Positions 48,112-55,401 of a stretch of 64,000 bases of DNA are shown here, piece after piece. The stretch comes from Sphingomonas sp. HITSZ_GF. Its GTDB lineage: Bacteria > Pseudomonadota > Alphaproteobacteria > Sphingomonadales > Sphingomonadaceae. Both the position numbers and the translations under genes were made by a program. The stretch is from the NCBI RefSeq assembly GCF_029543155.1, contig NZ_JARQXA010000003.1:248001-312000 (forward strand). Direction: 5' to 3'. Within the stretch, counting starts at the first letter, position 1. Each line of letters opens with the position of its first letter. The notes beneath the pieces are model-generated. The model saw only the letters and a list, made by a program, of their open reading frames with translations, searched no databases and was not told where the DNA came from.

Positions 48112-48573
48112 ATGTCCGACGATGCCCCCTCGCCCCTGCTCCAGGTCGCCATGCCGGCGCTGCTGCGGCACGCGCGGCACACCTATGGCGCGGCGATGCG
48201 GGCGGCGCTGGCCGAGCGTGGCTATGACGACATTCCCGGCAACGGGCTCTACGTGATCGGCGCGCTGGCGCTGGGCGAGGCACCGCTATCGCAAATCATT
48301 CGCGAGCTGCGCGTCTCCAAACAGGCGGCCGGACAGCTGGTCGATGCGCTGGTGCTGCGCGGCTATCTCGACCGGCAGATCGATCCCGAGGACCGCCGCC
48401 GGCTGACCGTGACGCTGACCGAGCGCGGGCGCGCCGCTGCCGACACCCAGATCGCCGCGCGCGAAGCAATCGACGCGACGCTTGCAGAACGACTGGACGC
48501 CGAAAAGTTGCACCATGCCCGCGAAGTGCTCGCCACGCTGATCGAGATCGGCCGCGAAGCCGACACCGGCTGA
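48112..48573 (+). CDS. MarR-family transcriptional regulator
   Basis: A 153-residue protein. Winged helix with LSQIIRELRVSKQAAGQLVDALVLRGYLDRQIDPEDRRRLTVTLTERGRAA: recognition helix SKQAAGQLVDAL and the DxRR wing. Flanking helices provide dimerisation. The start chosen places the operator just upstream; an in-frame ATG 36 bases earlier would overlap the promoter. The ligand is unknown. The FUSC-type membrane protein downstream may be its target. Confidence 0.88.
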   Translation: MSDDAPSPLLQVAMPALLRHARHTYGAAMRAALAERGYDDIPGNGLYVIGALALGEAPLSQIIRELRVSKQAAGQLVDALVLRGYLDRQIDPEDRRRLTVTLTERGRAAADTQIAAREAIDATLAERLDAEKLHHAREVLATLIEIGREADTG

Positions 48574-48593
48574 AGACAGATCTGCAGCGCATT

Positions 48594-48617
48594 ATCCTCC
48601 CCCGCCAGGGGGAGGAT
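48594..48617. repeat. Short inverted repeat after marR
   Basis: ATCCTCCCCC-gcca-GGGGGAGGAT, perfect 10-bp arms with no T tract. It resembles the arms of the larger CTCCCC repeat family near the glycosidase genes and may be a remnant. Confidence 0.5.
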
Positions 48618-48689
48618 TGCCTGAACATCGACCCCTTCCGCTCCCTTCCACTCCCTCCCCCGCCCCTCCCGCACGAAAGACACGCCGAC

Positions 48690-49763
48690 ATGCGCTTGTC
48701 GACGAAGCATCACGCACATCTGCGCGAGGCGCTCCGCTGGACGCCGACCGAAAGGCTGACTCCGCGCACCCTGGCGATCGCGTTGTTCGCGATGGGGGTG
48801 CCGGTGCTGACCGGCTTCGCGCTGGGCCGGCCGGGCATGGGACTGGTGATCGGGCTGGGATCGATGCTGCTCTCTGCCGAAGTGCCCGGACAACAGGCCG
48901 AGGGCGGGCATGGCTGGGGCGCGGCGATCGTGCCGGCGCTCCTCGCCGTGCCGGTGGCGATGCTGCTGAGCCGCGCGCCCTGGGGCGATGCGGCGATGGT
49001 GGTGCTGAGCGTGGCGGCGGCGACCGGCGTCAACTGGAGCCGGCCGGCGGCGGGCGGCGCGATACGCTTCATCGTCTTCCTGATCCTCAACCTGGGGCTG
49101 GCGGCATCGGGAAGCGGCGGCGCGCATCGCGGCGGCGCGGCGCTGCTGTTCGGGATCGGCGCGCTGTGGCGGGCAGTGCTGCGCCGGTTGTTCGGCAGGC
49201 GCCACGCCCCTGCCCCCGCGCCCGCCATTGAGACACCGCCTGCCCGGGTCGTCACCTTCGACCAGCGCAGGCACCACTTTCGGCGCACAATGCGTACGCT
49301 CCAGGGCTGGCAATATCCGATCCGGCTCGGCTTCGGGCTGACCGCCGCGCTGCTGCTGCGCGACCTGTGGCCCGAGCGGCATTTCGGCTGGATCGTGCTG
49401 ACCATCGCGCTGCTCACTCCGCGCACGATCGAGCATCTGCCGGTGCAGATCACCCAGCGCGTGGCGGGCACGCTGGCCGGCGTGGCACTGGCCAGACTGA
49501 TCCTGCTGCTGGCGCCCGGACAGGTCGCGCTGGCGGCGACGGTGGTGCTGCTCGGCGTCGCCGCACCGCTCGCCCGCGCCGGCAATTATGCGGTCTATTG
49601 CCTGCTCTCTACCCCGGTGATCCTGCTGGCGATGGACGCGGGCAGCGAAGGCCGCGCCGGACTGCTCGAAGACCGGCTGATCGCGACGATCGGCGGCGCG
49701 GCGGTGATCCTGCTGGCCAATTGGGCGATGGACCGGTGGCTGGCGCGCGGGGCTGAACAATAA
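48690..49763 (+). CDS. FUSC/aromatic-acid-exporter-like membrane protein
   Basis: A 357-residue protein with two sets of membrane helices: about residues 28-150 and 230-345. The second set (YPIRLGFGLTAALLLRDLWPERHFGWIVLTIALLTPRTIEHLPVQITQRVAGTLAGVALARLI) has the pattern of the FUSC-like inner membrane domain, including RxxxTxxG. A soluble loop with HHFRRTMRTLQGW joins them. The family is linked to efflux of aromatic carboxylates and similar compounds. It is shorter than classic AaeB. Placed behind a MarR regulator, which may sense the exported compound. Confidence 0.72.
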   Translation: MRLSTKHHAHLREALRWTPTERLTPRTLAIALFAMGVPVLTGFALGRPGMGLVIGLGSMLLSAEVPGQQAEGGHGWGAAIVPALLAVPVAMLLSRAPWGDAAMVVLSVAAATGVNWSRPAAGGAIRFIVFLILNLGLAASGSGGAHRGGAALLFGIGALWRAVLRRLFGRRHAPAPAPAIETPPARVVTFDQRRHHFRRTMRTLQGWQYPIRLGFGLTAALLLRDLWPERHFGWIVLTIALLTPRTIEHLPVQITQRVAGTLAGVALARLILLLAPGQVALAATVVLLGVAAPLARAGNYAVYCLLSTPVILLAMDAGSEGRAGLLEDRLIATIGGAAVILLANWAMDRWLARGAEQ

Positions 49764-49764
49764 C

Positions 49765-49844
49765 CGTCATCCCGGCGAAAGCCGGGACCTCGTGCGACTC
49801 TTTTCCCGCCATCGCCTGAGATCCCGGCTTTCGCCGGGATGACG
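49765..49844. repeat. Palindromic repeat, CGTCATCCCGGCGAAAG family, copy 2
   Basis: Nearly the same as the element at 25161-25242: terminal hairpins CGTCATCCCGGCGAAAGCC... and ...CGGCTTTCGCCGGGATGACG around CCTGAGATC. It sits between the convergent FUSC-type and GNAT genes, where its stems could also stop transcription. Confidence 0.85.
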
Positions 49845-49845
49845 G

Positions 49846-50523
49846 TTACGCGGCCGGCGCCAGCATCGTGACGTGGATATCCGCGCGCCAGCGATAGCCG
49901 AGGCGCTCATAGAGGCCGATCGCGCCTGCATTGTCGGCATAGGCGTGGAGGAAGGGCACTTCCCCGCTTTCCACGATGCGTGCGGCGACTTCGCGCATCA
50001 GCCTGCCGGCAAGGCCGAGCCCGCGGAAATCGGGATGGGTGCAGACGCCGCTCACTTCGGTGAAGCCGTGCGTCCGCATCCGCTCGCCGGCCATGGCGAT
50101 CAGCTTCCCCTCGCGGCGGATGCCGATGAAGCGGCCGAGCCGGTGGGTGCGGGCGAAGAAGGGACCGGGCTCGGTCAGCGTGGCGAGCGCGAGCATCTCG
50201 GGCGCATCGGCGTCGGTGAGGTCGTGGAAAGCGAAGTCCGGATCGGCGGCGAGTGGCGCCTCGGCGAGCATCTGGACGCCCATCCGGTGCTTCTGGACGA
50301 TCGTGTTCGGCACCGGCGGGAGGGGGTCCTTCTCGAGGACAATCGCAGGGCCGGTTTTGGCGATGAGCGCACCGAGCGCGGCGAGCGGCTCGTAGCTGTG
50401 GTTCACCGCGGTGGCGAAGATGGCATAATCGGACTCGTAACGCTGGGCGAGGCCGTTGCTACGGGCGATGTGCTTCTGGCTGGTGCAGAGCGCGGCCCAG
50501 GCCGGATTGTCGAGCGGATGCAT
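49846..50523 (-). CDS. GNAT-family N-acetyltransferase
   Basis: A 225-residue protein. The start MHPLDNPAWAALCTSQKHIARSNGLAQRYES lies downstream of the half repeat. The acetyl-CoA motif is clear at the C-terminal half: EVSGVCTHPDFRGLGLAGRLMREVAARI, followed by FLHAYADNAGAIGLYERLGYRWRADIHVTML. The N-terminal half is a separate domain (FATAVNHSYEPLAALGALIAKTGPAIVLE), as in FR47-like GNATs. The substrate is unknown. Its end is adjacent to the palindromic repeat. Confidence 0.85.
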   Translation of the reverse strand: MHPLDNPAWAALCTSQKHIARSNGLAQRYESDYAIFATAVNHSYEPLAALGALIAKTGPAIVLEKDPLPPVPNTIVQKHRMGVQMLAEAPLAADPDFAFHDLTDADAPEMLALATLTEPGPFFARTHRLGRFIGIRREGKLIAMAGERMRTHGFTEVSGVCTHPDFRGLGLAGRLMREVAARIVESGEVPFLHAYADNAGAIGLYERLGYRWRADIHVTMLAPAA

Positions 50524-50562
50524 GGGGGTGTTTTGCTCCGCTCTTTCCCTGCAATCAAACTC

Positions 50563-50590
50563 CGTCATCCCGGCTTTCGTCGGGATGACG
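50563..50590. repeat. Half copy of the CGTCATCCCGGC repeat
   Basis: A single hairpin CGTCATCCCGGC-tttc-GTCGGGATGACG with one mismatch. It lies between the GNAT start and the xylD stop. Confidence 0.7.
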
Positions 50591-50616
50591 ACTGGGGCGC
50601 ACACCCCCTCCCGCAT

Positions 50617-52395
50617 CTAGTGATTGTGCCTTGGCACCTTCTCGCTCGTGCGGCGGTACTTCAGCGCGAAATCGAGGACGCCGCCCTCGCCGAGCTGGCC
50701 GACCTTTTCGCGGTAGAGCTCTTCCCAGGGGGTGTTGCTCGCCGGGATCGGCGGGGCGGGCTCGGCCTTGCGGCGGGCGATCTCGTCCGCCTCCACCAGC
50801 GCGTCGCAGGTGCCGGCATTGAGGTCGATGCGGATGGTGTCGCCGGTGCGCAGCCAGGCGAGCCCGCCGCCTGCCGCGCTCTCAGGCGAGGCGTTGAGGA
50901 TCGAGGGGCTGTCCGAGGTGCCCGACTGGCGGCCGTCGCCCAGGGTCGGCAGGCTCATGATGCCCTGCTGGATCAAGTGATCGGGCGGCTGCATGTTGAC
51001 CACCTCGGCCGAGCCGGGCCAGCCGATCGGGCCCGAGCCGCGGATCACCAGGATGCAATTGGAGTCGATGTTCAGCGCCGGATCGTTGATGTTGTGGTGA
51101 TAATCGTCCGAGCCGTCGAACACGATCGCGCGGCCCTCGAACACGCCCTCGGCGCCGGGGCGCGAGAGATAGCGGGCGCGGAAATCCTCGCCGATCACGC
51201 TGGTCTTCATGATCGCCATGTCGAAGAGGTTGCCCGAGAGGACGAGGAAGCCGGCCTTCTGCTTGAGCGGCTTGTCCCAGTCGAAGATCACCTCGCGGTC
51301 GCTGACATGGCTATCGGCGATGTTCTCGGCGAGCGTCTTGCCGGTGCAGGTCATCACGCCGCCGTCGAGCGCGCCATTGGCAAGCATCTCGGTGAGCACG
51401 GCGGGGATGCCGCCGGCGCGGTGGAAGCGCTCGGAGAGGAATTGGCCGGCGGGCTGCATGTTGACCACCAGCGGCAGGTCGTAGCCCGTGCGCCAGTCGT
51501 CGGGGGTGATCTCGATGCCGGCGTGGCGGGCCATCGCGTCGAGATGCGGCTGGGCGTTGGTCGAGCCGCCGATCGCGGTGAGCAGCTTGATCGCGTTGAG
51601 GAAGCTGGCGCGCGTCAGGATGTTCGAGGGGCGCAGGTCCTCATAGGCCATTTCGACGATGCGCTTGCCCGTCTCATAGGCCATCTGGCCGCGCTCGCGA
51701 TAGGGCGCCGGGATCATCGCGCAGCCGGGGAGCGACATGCCCAGGCCCTCGGCGATGCTGTTCATCGTCGAGGCGGTGCCCATCGTGTTGCAATGGCCCG
51801 AGGAGGGCGCGCTTTCCATCGCGCGCTTGAGGAACTCGGCCTCGTCGATCTCGCCGGCCGCCATCTTGCGGCGCGAGCGCCAGATCACGGTGCCCGAGCC
51901 GACCAGCTCGCCTTCGTGCCAGCCATCGAGCATCGGGCCGCCCGACAGGACGATCGCCGGGATATCGACAGTGGAGGCGGCCATCAGCGAGCTGGGCGTG
52001 GTCTTGTCGCAGCCGGTGGTGAGGATCACCGCGTCGATCGGATAGCCGTTGAGGATCTCGACCAGGCCGAGATAGGCGAGGTTGCGATCGAGCGCCGCGG
52101 TCGGACGGCGGCAATTCTCGAAGATCGGGTGGAGCGGGAATTCCATCGGCACGCCGCCCGCCGCGAGGATGCCGGCGCGGGCGCGCTTGACCGTCTCGAG
52201 ATGGATGCGGTTGCACGGGGCGATGTCGCTGCCGGACTGCGCAATGCCGATGATCGGCTTGCCCGACGTCAGCTCCTCGGGCGTGATGCCGTAGTTCATG
52301 AAGCGCTCGAGATAGAGCGCCGCCATGTCGGCGCGGCCGGGCGCGGCGAACCATTCGCGCGAGCGGAACGGACGGACGGGGGTGCGGGTAGTCAT
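50617..52395 (-). CDS. xylD: Xylonate dehydratase (IlvD/Edd family), XylD-like
   Basis: A 592-residue protein, the length of XylD. Iron-sulfur ligands are visible in GSDIAPCNRIHLETV, VILTTGCDKTTPSSLMAAST and GHCNTMGTASTMNSIAEGLGMSLPG. It dehydrates D-xylonate to 2-keto-3-deoxyxylonate, the step between xylC and xylX. The ATG with GGAG at 6 bases is the start; a longer in-frame reading runs into the repeat. Located apart from xylXBC but on the strand of the MFS transporter upstream, with which it probably forms an operon across the repeat. Confidence 0.9.
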   Translation of the reverse strand: MTTRTPVRPFRSREWFAAPGRADMAALYLERFMNYGITPEELTSGKPIIGIAQSGSDIAPCNRIHLETVKRARAGILAAGGVPMEFPLHPIFENCRRPTAALDRNLAYLGLVEILNGYPIDAVILTTGCDKTTPSSLMAASTVDIPAIVLSGGPMLDGWHEGELVGSGTVIWRSRRKMAAGEIDEAEFLKRAMESAPSSGHCNTMGTASTMNSIAEGLGMSLPGCAMIPAPYRERGQMAYETGKRIVEMAYEDLRPSNILTRASFLNAIKLLTAIGGSTNAQPHLDAMARHAGIEITPDDWRTGYDLPLVVNMQPAGQFLSERFHRAGGIPAVLTEMLANGALDGGVMTCTGKTLAENIADSHVSDREVIFDWDKPLKQKAGFLVLSGNLFDMAIMKTSVIGEDFRARYLSRPGAEGVFEGRAIVFDGSDDYHHNINDPALNIDSNCILVIRGSGPIGWPGSAEVVNMQPPDHLIQQGIMSLPTLGDGRQSGTSDSPSILNASPESAAGGGLAWLRTGDTIRIDLNAGTCDALVEADEIARRKAEPAPPIPASNTPWEELYREKVGQLGEGGVLDFALKYRRTSEKVPRHNH

Positions 52396-52411
52396 AACAT
52401 GCTCCAAAAAA

Positions 52412-52552
52412 CTCCTCCCCGGCACGGGGAGGGGGACCATGCGAAGCATGGTGGAGGGGGCCCCGCCCTCCACCAACAAAAGAGCCTGAGGAGAGCGGGC
52501 CCCCTCCACCACGCCCTTCGGGCGCGGTCCCCCTCCCCGTTCCGGGGAGGAA
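52412..52552. repeat. Long palindromic repeat, CTCCTCCCCGG family, copy 1
   Basis: Outer arms (CTCCTCCCCGGCACGGGGAG and CTCCCCGTTCCGGGGAGGA) and inner arms (GGTGGAGGGGGCCC and GGGCCCCCTCCACC) form a 140-bp nested palindrome. Related copies lie at 57797-57942 and 59737-59882. Positioned between the MFS transporter and xylD, right before the xylD ribosome site. Confidence 0.85.
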
Positions 52553-52554
52553 TT

Positions 52555-53958
52555 TTACCCCTCCATCGCCTCCAGTTCCTTGCCCTTGGTCTCGTGGATG
52601 AACTTCTGGACCAGGAAGAAGCTGATCACCGCGCAGACGCCGTAGAAGGTGTAGCTGACGGTGAGGCCGAGATTGGCGGCCATGCTCGGGAAGGTGAGGC
52701 TGATCGCGAAGTTCGCCGCCCATTGCGCGAGGCCGCACACCGCCAGCGCCGAGCCGCGGATCTGGTTGGGGAACATCTCGCCGAGCATCACCCACATCAC
52801 CGGGCCCCAGCTGAGGTTGAAGAAGATCACATAGGCGTTCGCCGCGTAGAAGGCGTAGGTGCCCATGTCCTTCGACAGCGTCAGCTTGTGGGCCGCATCG
52901 AGGCTGCCGGTGCTGAAGGTGAAGACCATCGCGAACAGCGCGACCGCCATGCCGGCCGAGCCGATCAGCAGCAGCGGCTTGCGGCCGATGCGGTCGATCG
53001 TGAGGATGGTGAAGATGCAGGCGCCGATCGAGACCGCGCCCGAGACGATGTTGTTGCGCAGCGCGTCCGCCTCGCTGAAGCCGGCGAGCTGCCACAGCGT
53101 GGCACCGTAATAGAAGATCACGTTGATGCCGACGAGCTGCTGGAACACCGCGAGCAGCAGGCCCGCCCACAGCACCGGGCGCAGGCCGCCCTTCACCGGA
53201 TCGATCAGGTCCGACAGGCGCGGACGATGATCGGCGCTGAGCGAGGCGCGGATCTCGGCGACCTTGGCCTGGGCGGCGGTGGCGCCGAACAGGCTGGTGA
53301 GCACCTGCAGCGCCTTTTCGGAATTGCCCTTGAGCACCAGATAGCGCGGGCTTTCGGGGATCGAGAAGAGCGCGAGCAAATAGATGGTCGCCGGGATCAC
53401 CTGGACCCACAGCATCCAGCGCCAGGCCGGATGGCCCCAGATCTCGGCAGTCGAAGTGCCGGCTGCCTGCTGGAAATAATAGTTGGAGACGAATGCACCG
53501 GTGAGGCCGGTGATGATCATGATCTGCTGGACGCTCGACATGCGGCCGCGAATGCCCGCCGGAGTCATCTCGCTGATATAGACCGGCGCAGTGACGCTGG
53601 CCGCGCCGACGCCGAGGCCGCCCACGAAGCGCGCGAGGATGAAGATCAGCGGCGACGGGGCACCGCCCGAGGCGAGCGCGCTGCAGATGAACAGGACCGC
53701 GGCGAGCATCATCACGTTGCGGCGGCCGATCATGTCGGCCAGGCGGCCCGCGCCGAACGCGCCCGCGGCACACCCGATCAGCAGCGCGCCGGTGAGCAGG
53801 CCCTCGCCCAGCGTGCCGACGCCGAAGGTCTCGGCGAGGCCCTTGTGCGTGCCGTTGATGACACCGCTGTCGAACCCGAACATGAAGCCGCCGATCGTCG
53901 CCACCGCGACTACGGCGATGACGAGGGCGATATTCACCCTCTCAGCCGATTGAGTCAT
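52555..53958 (-). CDS. Sugar:proton symporter of the MFS (XylE/GalP-like)
   Basis: A 467-residue protein with 12 membrane helices. Sugar-porter signatures are present: GRLADMIGRRNVMM, YISEMTPAGIRGRMSSVQQ, IPESPRYLVLKGNSEKA, and FQQLVGINVIFYYGATL (the QQxxGxNxxxYY motif). It ends with GEMFPNQIRGSALAV and FFLVQKFIHETKGKELEAMEG (PETKG-like). D-xylose uptake is likely from context with xylD and the LacI regulator. I prefer the second ATG (MTQSAERV), after GAGGGGA, over the one 18 bases upstream. Confidence 0.88.
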   Translation of the reverse strand: MTQSAERVNIALVIAVVAVATIGGFMFGFDSGVINGTHKGLAETFGVGTLGEGLLTGALLIGCAAGAFGAGRLADMIGRRNVMMLAAVLFICSALASGGAPSPLIFILARFVGGLGVGAASVTAPVYISEMTPAGIRGRMSSVQQIMIITGLTGAFVSNYYFQQAAGTSTAEIWGHPAWRWMLWVQVIPATIYLLALFSIPESPRYLVLKGNSEKALQVLTSLFGATAAQAKVAEIRASLSADHRPRLSDLIDPVKGGLRPVLWAGLLLAVFQQLVGINVIFYYGATLWQLAGFSEADALRNNIVSGAVSIGACIFTILTIDRIGRKPLLLIGSAGMAVALFAMVFTFSTGSLDAAHKLTLSKDMGTYAFYAANAYVIFFNLSWGPVMWVMLGEMFPNQIRGSALAVCGLAQWAANFAISLTFPSMAANLGLTVSYTFYGVCAVISFFLVQKFIHETKGKELEAMEG

Positions 53959-53999
53959 TCTATTCGTCCCCTCCATCGCGGCCCCGTTCGGGCGGCATT

Positions 54000-54011
54000 G
54001 TTAGCGGTAAC
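54000..54011. promoter_or_regulatory. Candidate LacI-type operator upstream of the MFS gene
   Basis: GTTA-GCGG-TAAC, perfect outer arms, about 42 bases before the MFS start. It resembles but is not the same as the TGGTAGCGCTATCA site at xylX and the GH3 gene. Confidence 0.4.
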
Positions 54012-54114
54012 GGTGGCTCGTTCCGAAGGGAAAAGCAAGCCCTTGGGATGCCGACTCCGCGCCGCATCGGCGATGCTGGACCTGTTTGGGTGGAGGGCCA
54101 AGCCCCTGCCGGTC

Positions 54115-54134
54115 CCCCTCCCTGCCGGGAGGGG
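54115..54134. repeat. Short hairpin after the LacI-family gene
   Basis: CCCCTCCC-tgcc-GGGAGGGG just behind the regulator's stop codon, with no T tract. Possibly a weak terminator or a remnant of the CTCCCC repeat family. Confidence 0.45.
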
Positions 54135-54138
54135 AATT

Positions 54139-55236
54139 TCAGCGTCGGAGCGCCTTGCCCGTCGCCGCCGGCTTGGGCGCGCCTGCCTTGGGCGGCGGGC
54201 CGGAGGATTCGCGCAGGATCAGCTCGTGATCGAGCACCTGCTCCTCGAGCTTGTCGGTGGTGCCGGCGCGGTGGGCGCGCAGGCGGGCGAGCATCAGCGT
54301 GAGCGCGCTTTCGGCCATCGCCGCGATCGGCTGGCGGACGGTGGTGAGCTCGGGCCACATGGTGGTGGCGAGCGCCGTGTCGTCGAAGCCGACGATGCTG
54401 ATGTCCTGCGGCACGTGCAGCCCGCGGCGATGCGCAACGCCGACGGCGGCGGCGGCCATGTCGTCGTTCGAGGCGAAGATCGCAGTGGGCGGATCCTTGC
54501 GATCGAGCAGCCGCTCGGCCGCGACGATGCCCGAGCGGAAAGTGAAATAGCCCTGCTCGACCGGCATCGCCTTCACGTCGAGCCCGGCATCCTCGACTGC
54601 CTTGAGGAAGCCGCGATGGCGCTCGGCCGAGGAGGTCTGGTTCGGGTTGCCGCGGATGAAGCCGATGTTGCGGTGGCCGAGATCGATCAGATGCCTGGTC
54701 ATCGCGGCGGCGGCGCCGCAATCGTCGATGCGGACGTTGAGGCTGCGCTCGGGCGGCAGGCCCATCGCGACCGAGACCCAGGGGATGCCGGCGGTCTCGA
54801 GCTCGGCGCGGACCGGCGCGGCTTCGGAGAGCGGCGGCGGCAGGATCACGCCTTCCACGCTGGTGGCGGCGAACTGGCGGGTCGCCTCGGCCTGCTCGTC
54901 CGCACGCTCGCCTTCACAGGCTTCGAGGACGAGATGGCAGCCGGCACGGCGGGCGGCGGCGAGCGCGCCGATCAGGAATTGCGAGAGATAGGCGGCCGAC
55001 GGGTTCGAATAGAGCAGGCCGATCTGGGTGGCCTCCCCTGCCGCAAGACTGCGCGCCGCGCTGTTGGGCGAGTAATTGAGCTTGTCGATCGCTTCGAGGA
55101 CGGCCTGGCGGGTGGTCTCCCGGACATTGGATCCGCCATTGACCACGCGAGAAACCGTCATCGCGGAAACGCCGGCGGCGCGTGCGACATCCTGTACGGT
55201 GACCGTGCCACGGCTTCTACGGCTGGGTCTGCTCAT
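54139..55236 (-). CDS. LacI-family regulator of the xylose/xylan genes (XylR-like)
   Basis: A 365-residue protein. Helix-turn-helix VTVQDVARAAGVSAMTVSRVVNGGSNV and hinge helix NYSPNSAARSLA at the N-terminus, followed by the periplasmic-binding-protein-like sensor domain (IGLLYSNPSAAYLSQFLIGAL; HRNIGFIRGNPNQTSSAERHRGFL; AIFASNDDMAAAAVGVAHRRGLHVPQDISIVGFDD). It is divergent from the GH3 gene across an operator identical to that at xylX, so it probably represses both in the absence of inducer. The inducer (xylose, a xylo-oligosaccharide or xylonate) is inferred. I leave the symbol empty because orthology to a named XylR is not shown. Confidence 0.88.
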   Translation of the reverse strand: MSRPSRRSRGTVTVQDVARAAGVSAMTVSRVVNGGSNVRETTRQAVLEAIDKLNYSPNSAARSLAAGEATQIGLLYSNPSAAYLSQFLIGALAAARRAGCHLVLEACEGERADEQAEATRQFAATSVEGVILPPPLSEAAPVRAELETAGIPWVSVAMGLPPERSLNVRIDDCGAAAAMTRHLIDLGHRNIGFIRGNPNQTSSAERHRGFLKAVEDAGLDVKAMPVEQGYFTFRSGIVAAERLLDRKDPPTAIFASNDDMAAAAVGVAHRRGLHVPQDISIVGFDDTALATTMWPELTTVRQPIAAMAESALTLMLARLRAHRAGTTDKLEEQVLDHELILRESSGPPPKAGAPKPAATGKALRR

Positions 55237-55301
55237 CGTTTCGGGGATATGCCGCAGTTACGGTAAATGCAATCGGCATGGAAACGGTTCGAATGTGGCG
55301 G

Positions 55302-55342
55302 TTGACCCTTCCGAATTTACATTGGTAGTGATAGCGCTACCA
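55302..55342 (+). promoter_or_regulatory. GH3 promoter with LacI-type operator
   Basis: TTGACC (55302-55307), then after 21 bases TGATAGCGCTACCA (55329-55342), the exact reverse complement of the xylX operator. A preceding TGGTAG extends the site. The operator would cover the -10 region and block RNA polymerase. Confidence 0.75.
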
Positions 55343-55401
55343 TAACGCAGACAAGAGCGGCGATCGAACGCCGCACAGCATAGAGACAGAGGGAGAGGAA
55401 C

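Noticed and set aside
52412-52552. CTCCTCCCCGG repeats as insertion-sequence ends or a CRISPR array
   Set aside because: No transposase frame, no target duplication that I can see, and no regularly spaced units; a nested palindrome fits better.
49873-55266. 1797-codon open frame on the plus strand
   Set aside because: It is antisense to the GNAT, xylD, MFS and LacI genes and Arg/Gly/His-rich; a high-GC shadow frame.
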